Below, in pieces: positions 15,555 through 22,618 of a stretch of DNA of 64,000 bases (its first letter is position 1; each line of letters begins with the position of its first letter). A program made the position numbers and the translations under genes. This stretch comes from PALSA-612 sp963704335. GTDB lineage: Bacteria > Actinomycetota > Thermoleophilia > Gaiellales > Gaiellaceae. The notes below the pieces were generated by a model. That model saw only the letters and a list, made by a program, of their open reading frames with translations, was not told the DNA's origin and did no database searches. The DNA is taken from NCBI GenBank assembly GCA_963704335.1, contig OY969889.1:1860001-1924000 (forward strand), written 5' to 3'.

Positions 15555-17236
15555 CAGTGGCTCTTCAGATACTGGTGGACGAGCAGCACGGCCATCGAGC
15601 CCTCGCCGACCGCAGACGCCACGCGCTTGATCGACTGGTCGCGCACGTCTCCGGCAGCGAACACGCCGGGGACGCTCGTCTCCAGGGCGAGGGGATGCCG
15701 CTCCAGCGGCCAGGGCGCGCAGTTCTCGGGCAGGTCCAGCACCTGGCTGCCGGTGAGGATGTAGCCGCGGTCGGAGCGGGCCGGCGCCGTGCCGAGCCAT
15801 TCCGTGTGCGGCTCGGCGCCGACGAAGACGAAGAGCGCCGTCGCCGGAACCTGCGAGACGACGCCGTCCTCGTCGATCGTGATCGACTCCAGCGCGTCCT
15901 CTCCGTGTGTCTCCACGACGCGTGTGTTCAGGCGGACGGTGATCTCCTCGGGCATCTCCTCGATGCGGTCGACGAGGTACTGCGACATCGACTTCCGCAG
16001 GCTCTCGCCGCGGTAGAGGATCGTCACGTGCGCCCCGCTGGCGAGGTGGAGCGCCGCCTGTCCTGCCGAGTTCGCCCCGCCGACGACGAACGCTTCCTGC
16101 CCGTCGAGCAGCGCCGCGTCGCCGGCGGACGCCGTCCCGTACCAGATGCCCCGCCCGGTGAGCCGCTCGGATCCCTCGGCGTCGAGCCGCCGGTACGAGA
16201 CGCCCGGCGCCAGCAGCACCGTGTGTGAGCAGATCTCGGTGTCGCCGGCAAGCCGCACTACGCGGGTGTTTCCGACGACGTCGATGCCGATCGCTTCCTG
16301 GGCCGTCAGCAACTCGGCGCGAAAACGGCGTGCCTGGGTCGTCGCGCGACGGGCGAGGTCGGCGCCGGAGAGCCCGGACGGAAAGCCCAGGTAGTTCTCG
16401 ATCCGCGAGCTCATTCCCGCCTGCCCGCCGAACGTCCCCCGCTCGACGACGACGGTGTACAGGCCCTCCGACGCGCCGTAGACGGCAGCGGCGAGACCCG
16501 CGGGTCCGGCGCCGACGATGACGAGGTCGTAGTACGCCATCTTCTCTTCCGTCTGCAGGCCGACTCGCGCCGCGACCTCGGCGGGGTCCGGCCCGACCAG
16601 CGGCTCGGACTCGGGCAGGAGCACGACCGGCAGCCGGTCTGTGCCGAGCTCGGCCTCGGCCAGCAGCCGGCGGGCAGGCTCTTCGTCGACCTCGAGCCAG
16701 CGGTAGGCGATCTGGTTGTTCGCGAGCAGGTCGCGCACGCGTTGCGACTCCCTGGAGAAGTGATGCCCGATGACGCTCACCGCCTCGCCGTCGGCCACCG
16801 CGCCGGCGGACGCAGGCTCGACCGCGGCCCGCCAGTCGTCGAGCAGGTCGTCGAGCACCGGATAGAGGTGCTCTTCCGGCGGGTGCCACGGCTTCATCAG
16901 GTAGTGGTCGAGGCGGATCTCGTTGATCGCGCGCATTGCCACTTCGGTGTCGGCATACGCCGTAAGCAGAACGCGCCGCGCCTTGGGCGCCAGGTCTGCC
17001 GACTGCGCCAGCAGCTCGACACCGGTCATACGGGGCATGCGCTGGTCGGTGACGATCAGTGCCACCGGATCGTCGCTCGCCGCCAGGCGTCGCAGGATCT
17101 CGACCGCTTCCTCGCCGGAGCCCGCGGCGACGACCGTGAAGTCGCGTGCGTAGCGGCTCCGCAGATCGCGCTCGACGGCGCGGACGACCTCGTGGTCGTC
17201 ATCGACGGCGAGGAGAACCGGCTTCCGCTCAGCCAT
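15554..17236 (-). CDS. Receiver + glutaredoxin-like + thioredoxin-reductase-like fusion without redox cysteines
   Basis: 560 residues in three parts. Residues 1-125 are a response-regulator receiver (acidic D12-D14, phospho-acceptor D64 in VTDQRMP, T92, K115). About 150-228 is glutaredoxin-like with no CXXC. About 235-560 is a thioredoxin-reductase-like flavoprotein: FAD motif GAGPAGLAAA (242-251), NADPH motif GGANSAGQAA, FAD-binding AAGD near 527-530. The spot where reductases carry CATC reads WYGTASAGD, and only C336 and C506 exist in the chain. It cannot do ordinary dithiol exchange. I believe databases name this architecture as a fused response regulator/thioredoxin reductase; function is not known to me. 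A TAAGAT box lies nine bases before the ATG. Confidence 0.9.
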   Translation of the reverse strand: MAERKPVLLAVDDDHEVVRAVERDLRSRYARDFTVVAAGSGEEAVEILRRLAASDDPVALIVTDQRMPRMTGVELLAQSADLAPKARRVLLTAYADTEVAMRAINEIRLDHYLMKPWHPPEEHLYPVLDDLLDDWRAAVEPASAGAVADGEAVSVIGHHFSRESQRVRDLLANNQIAYRWLEVDEEPARRLLAEAELGTDRLPVVLLPESEPLVGPDPAEVAARVGLQTEEKMAYYDLVIVGAGPAGLAAAVYGASEGLYTVVVERGTFGGQAGMSSRIENYLGFPSGLSGADLARRATTQARRFRAELLTAQEAIGIDVVGNTRVVRLAGDTEICSHTVLLAPGVSYRRLDAEGSERLTGRGIWYGTASAGDAALLDGQEAFVVGGANSAGQAALHLASGAHVTILYRGESLRKSMSQYLVDRIEEMPEEITVRLNTRVVETHGEDALESITIDEDGVVSQVPATALFVFVGAEPHTEWLGTAPARSDRGYILTGSQVLDLPENCAPWPLERHPLALETSVPGVFAAGDVRDQSIKRVASAVGEGSMAVLLVHQYLKSH

Positions 17237-17309
17237 GGATGGCGGATCTTAGTGTGGCGCTGTCTGTTAGGTTCGCGCCCGTCCGGGCGAAACGCGGAAA
17301 GGAGCTGGC

Positions 17310-18236
17310 GTGGCCGTTGACGTCAAGTCCGAGAAACTCACAGAGCTCGTCGATCCGAACGTCGAGGTTCAGCAGCTGGCGACCGGCTTCACGTTCACCG
17401 AGGGGCCGATCTGGCATCCGACCGAGCAGGTCCTCTACTTCTCCGACATGCCGGGGGATGTCCGCCGCAAGGTGACCTTGGATGGCACCGTCACCGAGGT
17501 GCGTCGGCCGGCGTTCAAGTGCAACGGCATGACGCTCGATGCCGACCTCAACCTCATCGTCTGCGAGCACGTGACGAGCTCGCTCGTCCGCGAGCGCCCG
17601 GGGTCGGATGCCGAGCGGGAGATCCTCGCCTACCACTACGAGGACCAGTACCTGAACAGCCCCAACGACGTCTGCGTGCGCTCGGACGGCACGATCTACT
17701 TCTCCGACCCCTGGTACGGTCGCATGCCCGGCTTCGGGATCGAGCGCGAGCGCGAGCTCGGCTGGCAGGGCGTCTTCATGATCCCGCCGGGCGGCGGCCA
17801 GGACGAGCTGAGCCTGGTGGTCGCTCAGAACGAGTGCGAGATGCCGAACGGACTCTGCTTCTCGCCCGACGAGTCGCTGCTCTACATCAACGACACCCCA
17901 GGCGCGTACATCAACGTCTACGACGTCGCTGCGGACGGGACGATCTCCAACGGCCGCCGCTTCGCGGAGGGCATCGGCGACGGAGATCTCGAGAAAGGCG
18001 GTCTCGTCGACGGGATGAAGTGCGACGAGCAGGGCAACATCTGGGTCACAGGCCCCGACGGTGTTTGGGTGTTCAGCGCGGAGGGCGAGCATCTGGGCGT
18101 AGTCGGCATCCCGGAGAGCGTCGGGAATCTCACCTGGGGCGGCCCCGACTGGCACACGCTGTTCGTGCCGGCGTCCACGTCTGTCTACACCGTGACCACG
18201 AAGGTCGGGCCGCGCCACGAGCCCTACATGCGCTAA
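17310..18236 (+). CDS. SMP-30/gluconolactonase-family protein
   Basis: 308 residues of six-bladed propeller type: FTEGPIWHPTEQVLYFSDMP at the N-terminus holds the metal-binding Glu, NSPNDVCVRSDGTIYFSDP carries the central Asn-Asp, and DGMKCDEQGNIWVTGP the last Asp. Such enzymes hydrolyse sugar or other lactones with a divalent metal. The GTG start has a strong AAAGGAG sequence. It opens a four-gene run (isochorismatase-like, alcohol dehydrogenase, thioesterase). No signal peptide is seen. Confidence 0.9.
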   Translation: MAVDVKSEKLTELVDPNVEVQQLATGFTFTEGPIWHPTEQVLYFSDMPGDVRRKVTLDGTVTEVRRPAFKCNGMTLDADLNLIVCEHVTSSLVRERPGSDAEREILAYHYEDQYLNSPNDVCVRSDGTIYFSDPWYGRMPGFGIERERELGWQGVFMIPPGGGQDELSLVVAQNECEMPNGLCFSPDESLLYINDTPGAYINVYDVAADGTISNGRRFAEGIGDGDLEKGGLVDGMKCDEQGNIWVTGPDGVWVFSAEGEHLGVVGIPESVGNLTWGGPDWHTLFVPASTSVYTVTTKVGPRHEPYMR

Positions 18237-18245
18237 GGAGGAGAG

Positions 18246-18863
18246 ATGGCTGACGAACCGCTGAAGCTCGACGCGAGCCGCTGCGCGCTGATCATCCAGG
18301 ACCTGCAGAACGACGTGATCATCGAGGGCGGCGCCTTCGCCGAGTCCGGGTCGCCGGAGCACGCGAAGGAGCAGAACGTCGTCGAGAACGTCAAGGCGCT
18401 TGCGGAGACGGCCCGGGCGAAGGGCATCCCCGTGATCCACGTGCACTACATCGTCGAGGAGGGCTGTCCGGGCCTGAAGCTCAACGCGCCGCTGTTCAAC
18501 GGTGTCAAGGACACGGGCGCGCTCGTGCGCGGCTCATGGGGCGCGGCACCTGCCGAGGGGCTGGAGCCGCAGGACGGCGACCACGTCGTCGAAAAGATGC
18601 GAATGAGCGCGTGGCACGACACGACCCTCGAGAGCCTGCTCGAGGAAGAGGGACGCGACACGGTCATCGTTACGGGGGCTTGGACGAACATGTCCATCGA
18701 GCACACGTCCCGAACGGGCGCCGACAAGGGCTACTACATGGTCGTGCCCGAGGACGCCTGCTCGACGATGAACGCCGAGTGGCACGACGCTTCCATCAAC
18801 TACGCGCTGCAGAACGTCTCCAGCGTCACCAACTGCGCCGAGGTGAAGGCCGCGCTCGAATGA
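18246..18863 (+). CDS. Isochorismatase-like hydrolase with Ser replacing the catalytic Cys
   Basis: 205 residues of the cysteine-hydrolase fold. The general Asp (D19 in LIIQDLQNDV) and Lys (K117 in VEKMRMSAW) are in place. The loop that normally reads TN-x-C reads WTNMSIEHTS, giving Ser150 instead of the nucleophilic Cys. PhzD-type isochorismatases also lack this Cys, so vinyl-ether hydrolysis is possible while amidase-type chemistry is doubtful. It has a GGAGGAG sequence upstream and overlaps the dehydrogenase start by four bases. Confidence 0.88.
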   Translation: MADEPLKLDASRCALIIQDLQNDVIIEGGAFAESGSPEHAKEQNVVENVKALAETARAKGIPVIHVHYIVEEGCPGLKLNAPLFNGVKDTGALVRGSWGAAPAEGLEPQDGDHVVEKMRMSAWHDTTLESLLEEEGRDTVIVTGAWTNMSIEHTSRTGADKGYYMVVPEDACSTMNAEWHDASINYALQNVSSVTNCAEVKAALE

Positions 18864-19954
18864 TCTCCCGCGCGGCGGTCTTCTACGAGCAGGGACAGCC
18901 GCTCGAGGTCCGCGAGATCGAGCTGGACGAGCCACGCGCGGGCGAGGTGCTCGTGCGGATGACGGCCTGCGGCATCTGCGGCACCGACCTGCACGTGGTC
19001 AAGGGCGAGTGGCAGCGGCCCACGCCGATGGTGCTCGGCCACGAGGGCGCGGGCATCGTGGAGGCGGTTGGAGAGGATGTCGGCGGGCTCGCGCCGGGCG
19101 ACGAGGTCGTGCTGTCGTGGGCGCCTTCCTGCCGCGATTGCCCCGACTGCCGGCGCGGCCGGCCCGCGGCCTGCATGTCGCTGCAGTACGCGATTGCCGG
19201 TGGCACGTTGCTCGACGGCGAGACCGGCATGCGGCTGGACGGTGAGACGCTCTATCGCGGCACCGCTACCGGCGCGCTCTCCGAGCGCCTTGTCGTCTCC
19301 GAGCAGGTGGCGCTTCCACTCGGCGGCGGCGTGCCGCTGGAGGAGGCGGCGTTGCTGGGCTGCGCCGCGCTGACGGGGGTCGGCGCGGTGTTGTTCGCAG
19401 CCGGTGTCGAGCAGGGCTCGACGGTGCTCGTCGTGGGAGCGGGCGGCGTCGGCCAGTTCGTAGTTCAGGGAGCCCGGATCGCCGGCGCAGCAGAGATCGT
19501 CTGCGTCGACCCGCTCGAGGAGCGACTCGAGCTCGTGCAGCGACTCGGAGCCACCCAGGTCGCTCAGCCGGACGGCCTGTCCGCGCTCATGAAGGAGATC
19601 TTCCCCGACGGTGTCGACTACGCATTCGATGCCGTGGGTGATCCGGCGACGACGAAGACCGCCTTTCGCTGGACACGAAACGCCGGCCTCACCGTCATCG
19701 TCGGCCTGCCCGCCCTCGGCGCGACGCTGGAGCTGGATCCCACGGAGTTCATCCGTCGGGAGAAGTCGCTGACGGGGACGATCTACGGCTCCGAGGACCC
19801 GGCCGTCGCGCTGCCCATCCTGTTGGAGCACGTCCGTTCCGGTGCGCTCGATCTCAAGTCGCAGCTCGGCCCCAGCTTCTCGCTCGACGACGCCAACGAA
19901 GCCGTCGAAGCCGCGCTGGCAGGCGTCCCGGGCCGCGTCCTCGTCAAGCCCTGA
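18860..19954 (+). CDS. Zinc-dependent alcohol dehydrogenase, class III-like
   Basis: 364 residues. Catalytic zinc ligands are C40 (CGICGTDLH) and H61-E62 (LGHEGAG); the structural zinc site is C91, C94, C97 and C105. NAD(P) binds at VLVVGAGGVGQFVVQGA. The expanded loop around residues 105-140 resembles the class III/AdhC group. Start ATG at 18860 overlaps the previous stop (ATGA). It oxidises an alcohol or aldehyde adduct in the same pathway as its operon mates; the substrate is not evident. Confidence 0.92.
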   Translation: MISRAAVFYEQGQPLEVREIELDEPRAGEVLVRMTACGICGTDLHVVKGEWQRPTPMVLGHEGAGIVEAVGEDVGGLAPGDEVVLSWAPSCRDCPDCRRGRPAACMSLQYAIAGGTLLDGETGMRLDGETLYRGTATGALSERLVVSEQVALPLGGGVPLEEAALLGCAALTGVGAVLFAAGVEQGSTVLVVGAGGVGQFVVQGARIAGAAEIVCVDPLEERLELVQRLGATQVAQPDGLSALMKEIFPDGVDYAFDAVGDPATTKTAFRWTRNAGLTVIVGLPALGATLELDPTEFIRREKSLTGTIYGSEDPAVALPILLEHVRSGALDLKSQLGPSFSLDDANEAVEAALAGVPGRVLVKP

Positions 19955-19955
19955 T

Positions 19956-20336
19956 ATGGCCGCAGAGCACGTCGAGCGGCTGCGGGTGGCGTGGGTGGAC
20001 ACGGACGCCGGCGGGCGGATCCACTTCTCCAACGCCTTCCGCTGGGCGGAGCTGGCGGAGGCGGCGCTCCGGCGCAAGCTCGGCATCCTCGAGGGCTGGG
20101 GCGACTATCCGCGGAAGCGCGCCGAGGCGGAGTTCCACCAGGTGCTTCGCTTCGAGGACGAGATCGACGTGCGGGTGACGGCGGAGCGCGTGGGCGGCAC
20201 CTCAATCACGTGGCGCTTCGAGATCACGCGGGACGGAGAGCTGTGCGTCGACGGCCGCCTGGTGGTCGTCCACGTCGACGCGGACGGCAGGCCGACGCCG
20301 CTGACCGAGCGCGAGCGCCAGGCGCTAGAGGCTTAG
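19956..20336 (+). CDS. Acyl-CoA thioesterase, 4HBT/YbgC-like
   Basis: 126 residues with the hotdog pattern of 4-hydroxybenzoyl-CoA thioesterases: VAWVDTDAGGRIHFSNAFRW carries the catalytic Asp. The start at 19956 lies one base after the dehydrogenase stop. It ends six bases from the convergent cupin gene. It probably releases an acid from a CoA ester made by the upstream genes, which is inference from position. Confidence 0.85.
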   Translation: MAAEHVERLRVAWVDTDAGGRIHFSNAFRWAELAEAALRRKLGILEGWGDYPRKRAEAEFHQVLRFEDEIDVRVTAERVGGTSITWRFEITRDGELCVDGRLVVVHVDADGRPTPLTERERQALEA

Positions 20337-20341
20337 GAAGC

Positions 20342-20695
20342 CTAGCCCTCGGCGTTCCAGCGCTCGACGTAGTCCTCGCGCACGGGCTGGAAGACGTCGA
20401 CCACCAGCGCGCCGTCTGGACCGCAGTACGCGGAGTGCTCGACGCCGCCGGGAATCACGTAGCCCTCCATCGGCCCGAGCTCGTGCGGCTCCCCGTCGAC
20501 GACGAGCGCCTGCATCCCTCGCAGCACCAGGCCCAGCTGCTCGTGTGGATGGCTGTGCAGCGGCACGGTGGCGCCGGGCTCGAGCTCGATGAGGTTGATC
20601 ATCGCCCCCTCACCGAAGAGGGGCCGCGCGGAGACGCCCGCGGCCAGCTCGAAGGCGCGAACGCCGTCGAGCTGGACGAAGCGTGGCTCGGCCAT
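20342..20695 (-). CDS. Cupin-domain protein
   Basis: 117 residues, one cupin barrel: PLHSHPHEQLGLVLRG supplies the His/Glu metal ligands and EGYVIPGGVEHSAY the final His. No fused domain is present. A GATAAT sequence lies seven bases before the ATG without a Shine-Dalgarno, so the transcript may be leaderless. It is a single gene between the thioesterase and the ArsR-SRPBCC gene. Function beyond metal or ligand binding is unknown. Confidence 0.85.
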   Translation of the reverse strand: MAEPRFVQLDGVRAFELAAGVSARPLFGEGAMINLIELEPGATVPLHSHPHEQLGLVLRGMQALVVDGEPHELGPMEGYVIPGGVEHSAYCGPDGALVVDVFQPVREDYVERWNAEG

Positions 20696-20719
20696 GGACG
20701 TGATTATCGCCTCTGAGCC

Positions 20720-21508
20720 TCAGGCCGCCTCGACGGCCGCGCGGATCGCATCCTCGAACTTTGCGATGTCGCCGTAGGCTCGAATGCCCGCGATGTCCTC
20801 GTCCGTGAACGGGCCCACCGCCACGCGGGACACGGCAAGCACGATCTCGTCGCCGTCCTGCGTGAGCGAGTAGCTCGTGTCCATCGTCGACCCGGGCATG
20901 AGCCGCGTGCGCATCGAGCACGAGCTCGGCGGGTCGTACACGGTGACCAGGCCGTACAGGTGGCCGGAGCCCGCGCCCCAGTCCTCGTAGACGGCGCCGC
21001 CGACGCGCGGCTCGAAGACGATCGCCTTCGTCCGCTCCTCGCCGTACGTGTGCGGGAACCAGCTCAGAGTCTCCTCCGTCATCACATGGAAGACGCGCTC
21101 CGGCGTTGCGCGAAGGCGCAGCTCTGCCTCCAGGCGGACCGTGCGCAGCTCGTCAGTGTGGGCTGTCGTTGTTGCCATGGGTGCTCCCTTCTCGTCGACT
21201 GCACGTTCCAGCGCGAGCAGCTCGGTCGCAGACGTGGCGGCGATCCGGCTGACCCAGCGCTCGTGGAAGCGCTGCAGCGGGACGGAGTTGAGGTAGTTGA
21301 GCCGCCGGCGGCCTTGCGGCCGGACGACGACGAGCCCGACGTCCGAGAGGACGGCGAGGTGCTGCATGACGGCGAAGCGGCTGACCGAGGTGACGGCGGC
21401 CGCGAGCGCGCCCGTCGTCTGTGGACCGTCGCGGAGCAGATCCAGCAGCCGTCGTCGCAGGGGATTGGCCAGTGCCCGCCACAACGCGTCCTCGTCTTCT
21501 TGCTTCAT
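20720..21508 (-). CDS. ArsR-type HTH regulator fused to an SRPBCC/AHSA1 domain
   Basis: 262 residues. Residues about 1-95 are an ArsR winged helix (ALANPLRRRLLDLLRDGPQT, SRFAVMQHLAVLSDVGLVVV); no metal-binding cysteines are present in it. Residues about 120-262 are an AHSA1/START-like pocket domain (RATPERVFHVMTEE, FEPRVGGAVYEDWGAG). Elsewhere these are usually two overlapping genes; here they form one chain, so ligand binding could act directly on DNA binding (inference). A palindrome touches the start codon, suggesting autoregulation together with the divergent NIPSNAP-SDR genes. Confidence 0.9.
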   Translation of the reverse strand: MKQEDEDALWRALANPLRRRLLDLLRDGPQTTGALAAAVTSVSRFAVMQHLAVLSDVGLVVVRPQGRRRLNYLNSVPLQRFHERWVSRIAATSATELLALERAVDEKGAPMATTTAHTDELRTVRLEAELRLRATPERVFHVMTEETLSWFPHTYGEERTKAIVFEPRVGGAVYEDWGAGSGHLYGLVTVYDPPSSCSMRTRLMPGSTMDTSYSLTQDGDEIVLAVSRVAVGPFTDEDIAGIRAYGDIAKFEDAIRAAVEAA

Positions 21509-21510
21509 CG

Positions 21511-21528
21511 TGTGAGGTTTTTATCACA
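21511..21528. promoter_or_regulatory. Candidate operator of the ArsR-SRPBCC regulator (TGTGA-N8-TCACA)
   Basis: A perfect five-base inverted repeat, TGTGA and TCACA, is separated by an eight-base AT-rich centre. It begins two bases from the start codon of the regulator (21508) and lies between divergent genes. AT-rich DNA is rare in this window, so the site stands out. Binding here would block the regulator promoter. Confidence 0.55.
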
Positions 21529-21550
21529 TATCAGTTAGCCGTGCAAGGCA

Positions 21551-21556
21551 TAGGCT
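21551..21556 (+). promoter_or_regulatory. Candidate -10 box TAGGCT of the NIPSNAP-SDR transcript
   Basis: TAGGCT ends seven bases before the GTG at 21564, matching the leaderless pattern seen elsewhere in the window. There is no Shine-Dalgarno. The candidate ArsR operator lies 22 bases upstream. Confidence 0.45.
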
Positions 21557-21563
21557 TGGCGCC

Positions 21564-21878
21564 GTGATCCTCGAGCAGCGCGACTACCACGTGACGACGG
21601 GCAAGCTCGTCGAGCTCGTGCGGCTGTACGACGACGAAGGGATCGCGATCCAGGAGGAGTACCTCGGCGGCTTCGTCGGCGCTTTCACGACTGACGTCGG
21701 TGCGCTCTCGACGTACACGTCGCTCTGGCGCTACGACTCGTACGCCGAACGCGAGCAGCGCCGCGCGCGCCTGCAGGCCGATCCGCGGTGGGTGGAGTTC
21801 CTCGCGAAGATCCAGCCGCTCATCCACACGCAGCACAACCGGATCCTCGTCCCGACGTCCTTCTCGCCCTTGCAATGA
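21564..21878 (+). CDS. NIPSNAP-family protein
   Basis: 104 residues with the ferredoxin-like NIPSNAP pattern: LEQRDYHVTTGKLVELVRLY, the central FTTDVGALSTYTSLWRYDSY, and the C-terminal RILVPTSFSP. NIPSNAP domains are small, often dimeric; some are fused to or encoded beside catabolic enzymes, but no general reaction is established. It overlaps the SDR start by four bases and is divergent from the ArsR-SRPBCC regulator. Confidence 0.85.
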   Translation: MILEQRDYHVTTGKLVELVRLYDDEGIAIQEEYLGGFVGAFTTDVGALSTYTSLWRYDSYAEREQRRARLQADPRWVEFLAKIQPLIHTQHNRILVPTSFSPLQ

Positions 21879-22591
21879 CGTTGGACGGCAAGGTCGCGAT
21901 CGTCACCGGCGGCTCGCAGGGGATCGGTGCGGCGATCGCGGACGCGCTCGGCGCGGCCGGCGCGACCGTCGTCATCGCCGATCTCGATCCTCCCGACGGC
22001 GGCATCCGCTGCGACGTCTCGTCGGAAGCGGACGTGGCCGCCATGGTCGAGGAGACGCTCACCCGCCACGGCCGGATCGACATTCTCGTCAACAACGCAG
22101 GCCTCTATGCGTCCCTCGCCATGCGGCCGTTCGACGAGATCCCGCTCGACGAGTGGCGGCAGGTGATGGACGTGAACGTGGCGTCCATGTTCCTCACGTG
22201 CCGCGCGGTCGTGCCCACGATGCGCGAGCAGGGCGGCGGCAAGATCGTGAACATCTCGTCCGGCACGCCCTTTCGCGGCGTGCCGTTCCTCCTGCATTAC
22301 GTGACGAGCAAGGGCGCGATCGTCGCCTTCACTCGCGCCCTCGCGAAGGAGCTCGGGAAGGACGCGATTCACGTCAACTGCGTCGCGCCGGGCTTCACGA
22401 TGACCGAAGGCGTCCAGGCGCATCCGGAAGTCGTGGAGAAGCTGCGCGACGCATCCGTTGCCGCCCGGACGATCCAGCGCGACCAGGTGCCCGAGGACGT
22501 CGCCGGCGCGGTCGTCTTCCTCTGCACGCCGGCCGCGGACTTCATCACCGGCCAGACGATGGTCATCGACGGCGGTCAGTACTTCCACTGA
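21875..22591 (+). CDS. Short-chain dehydrogenase/reductase
   Basis: 238 residues, classical SDR. The cofactor motif is TGGSQGIG (11-18), with NNAG downstream and the catalytic Ser in IVNISSGT and Y-x-x-x-K in HYVTSKGA. The acidic residue after the second strand (IADLDPP) favours NAD. ATG at 21875 overlaps the NIPSNAP stop. The pair is probably controlled by the adjacent ArsR-SRPBCC regulator. Substrate is unknown. Confidence 0.93.
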   Translation: MTLDGKVAIVTGGSQGIGAAIADALGAAGATVVIADLDPPDGGIRCDVSSEADVAAMVEETLTRHGRIDILVNNAGLYASLAMRPFDEIPLDEWRQVMDVNVASMFLTCRAVVPTMREQGGGKIVNISSGTPFRGVPFLLHYVTSKGAIVAFTRALAKELGKDAIHVNCVAPGFTMTEGVQAHPEVVEKLRDASVAARTIQRDQVPEDVAGAVVFLCTPAADFITGQTMVIDGGQYFH

Positions 22592-22618
22592 GCGAGGAAT
22601 ACTGGGACGAGTGGCGGC

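Noticed and set aside
18800..20086. 428-codon minus-strand frame opposite the alcohol dehydrogenase
   Set aside because: Shadow of the dehydrogenase and thioesterase genes; no recognisable domain and no ribosome site.
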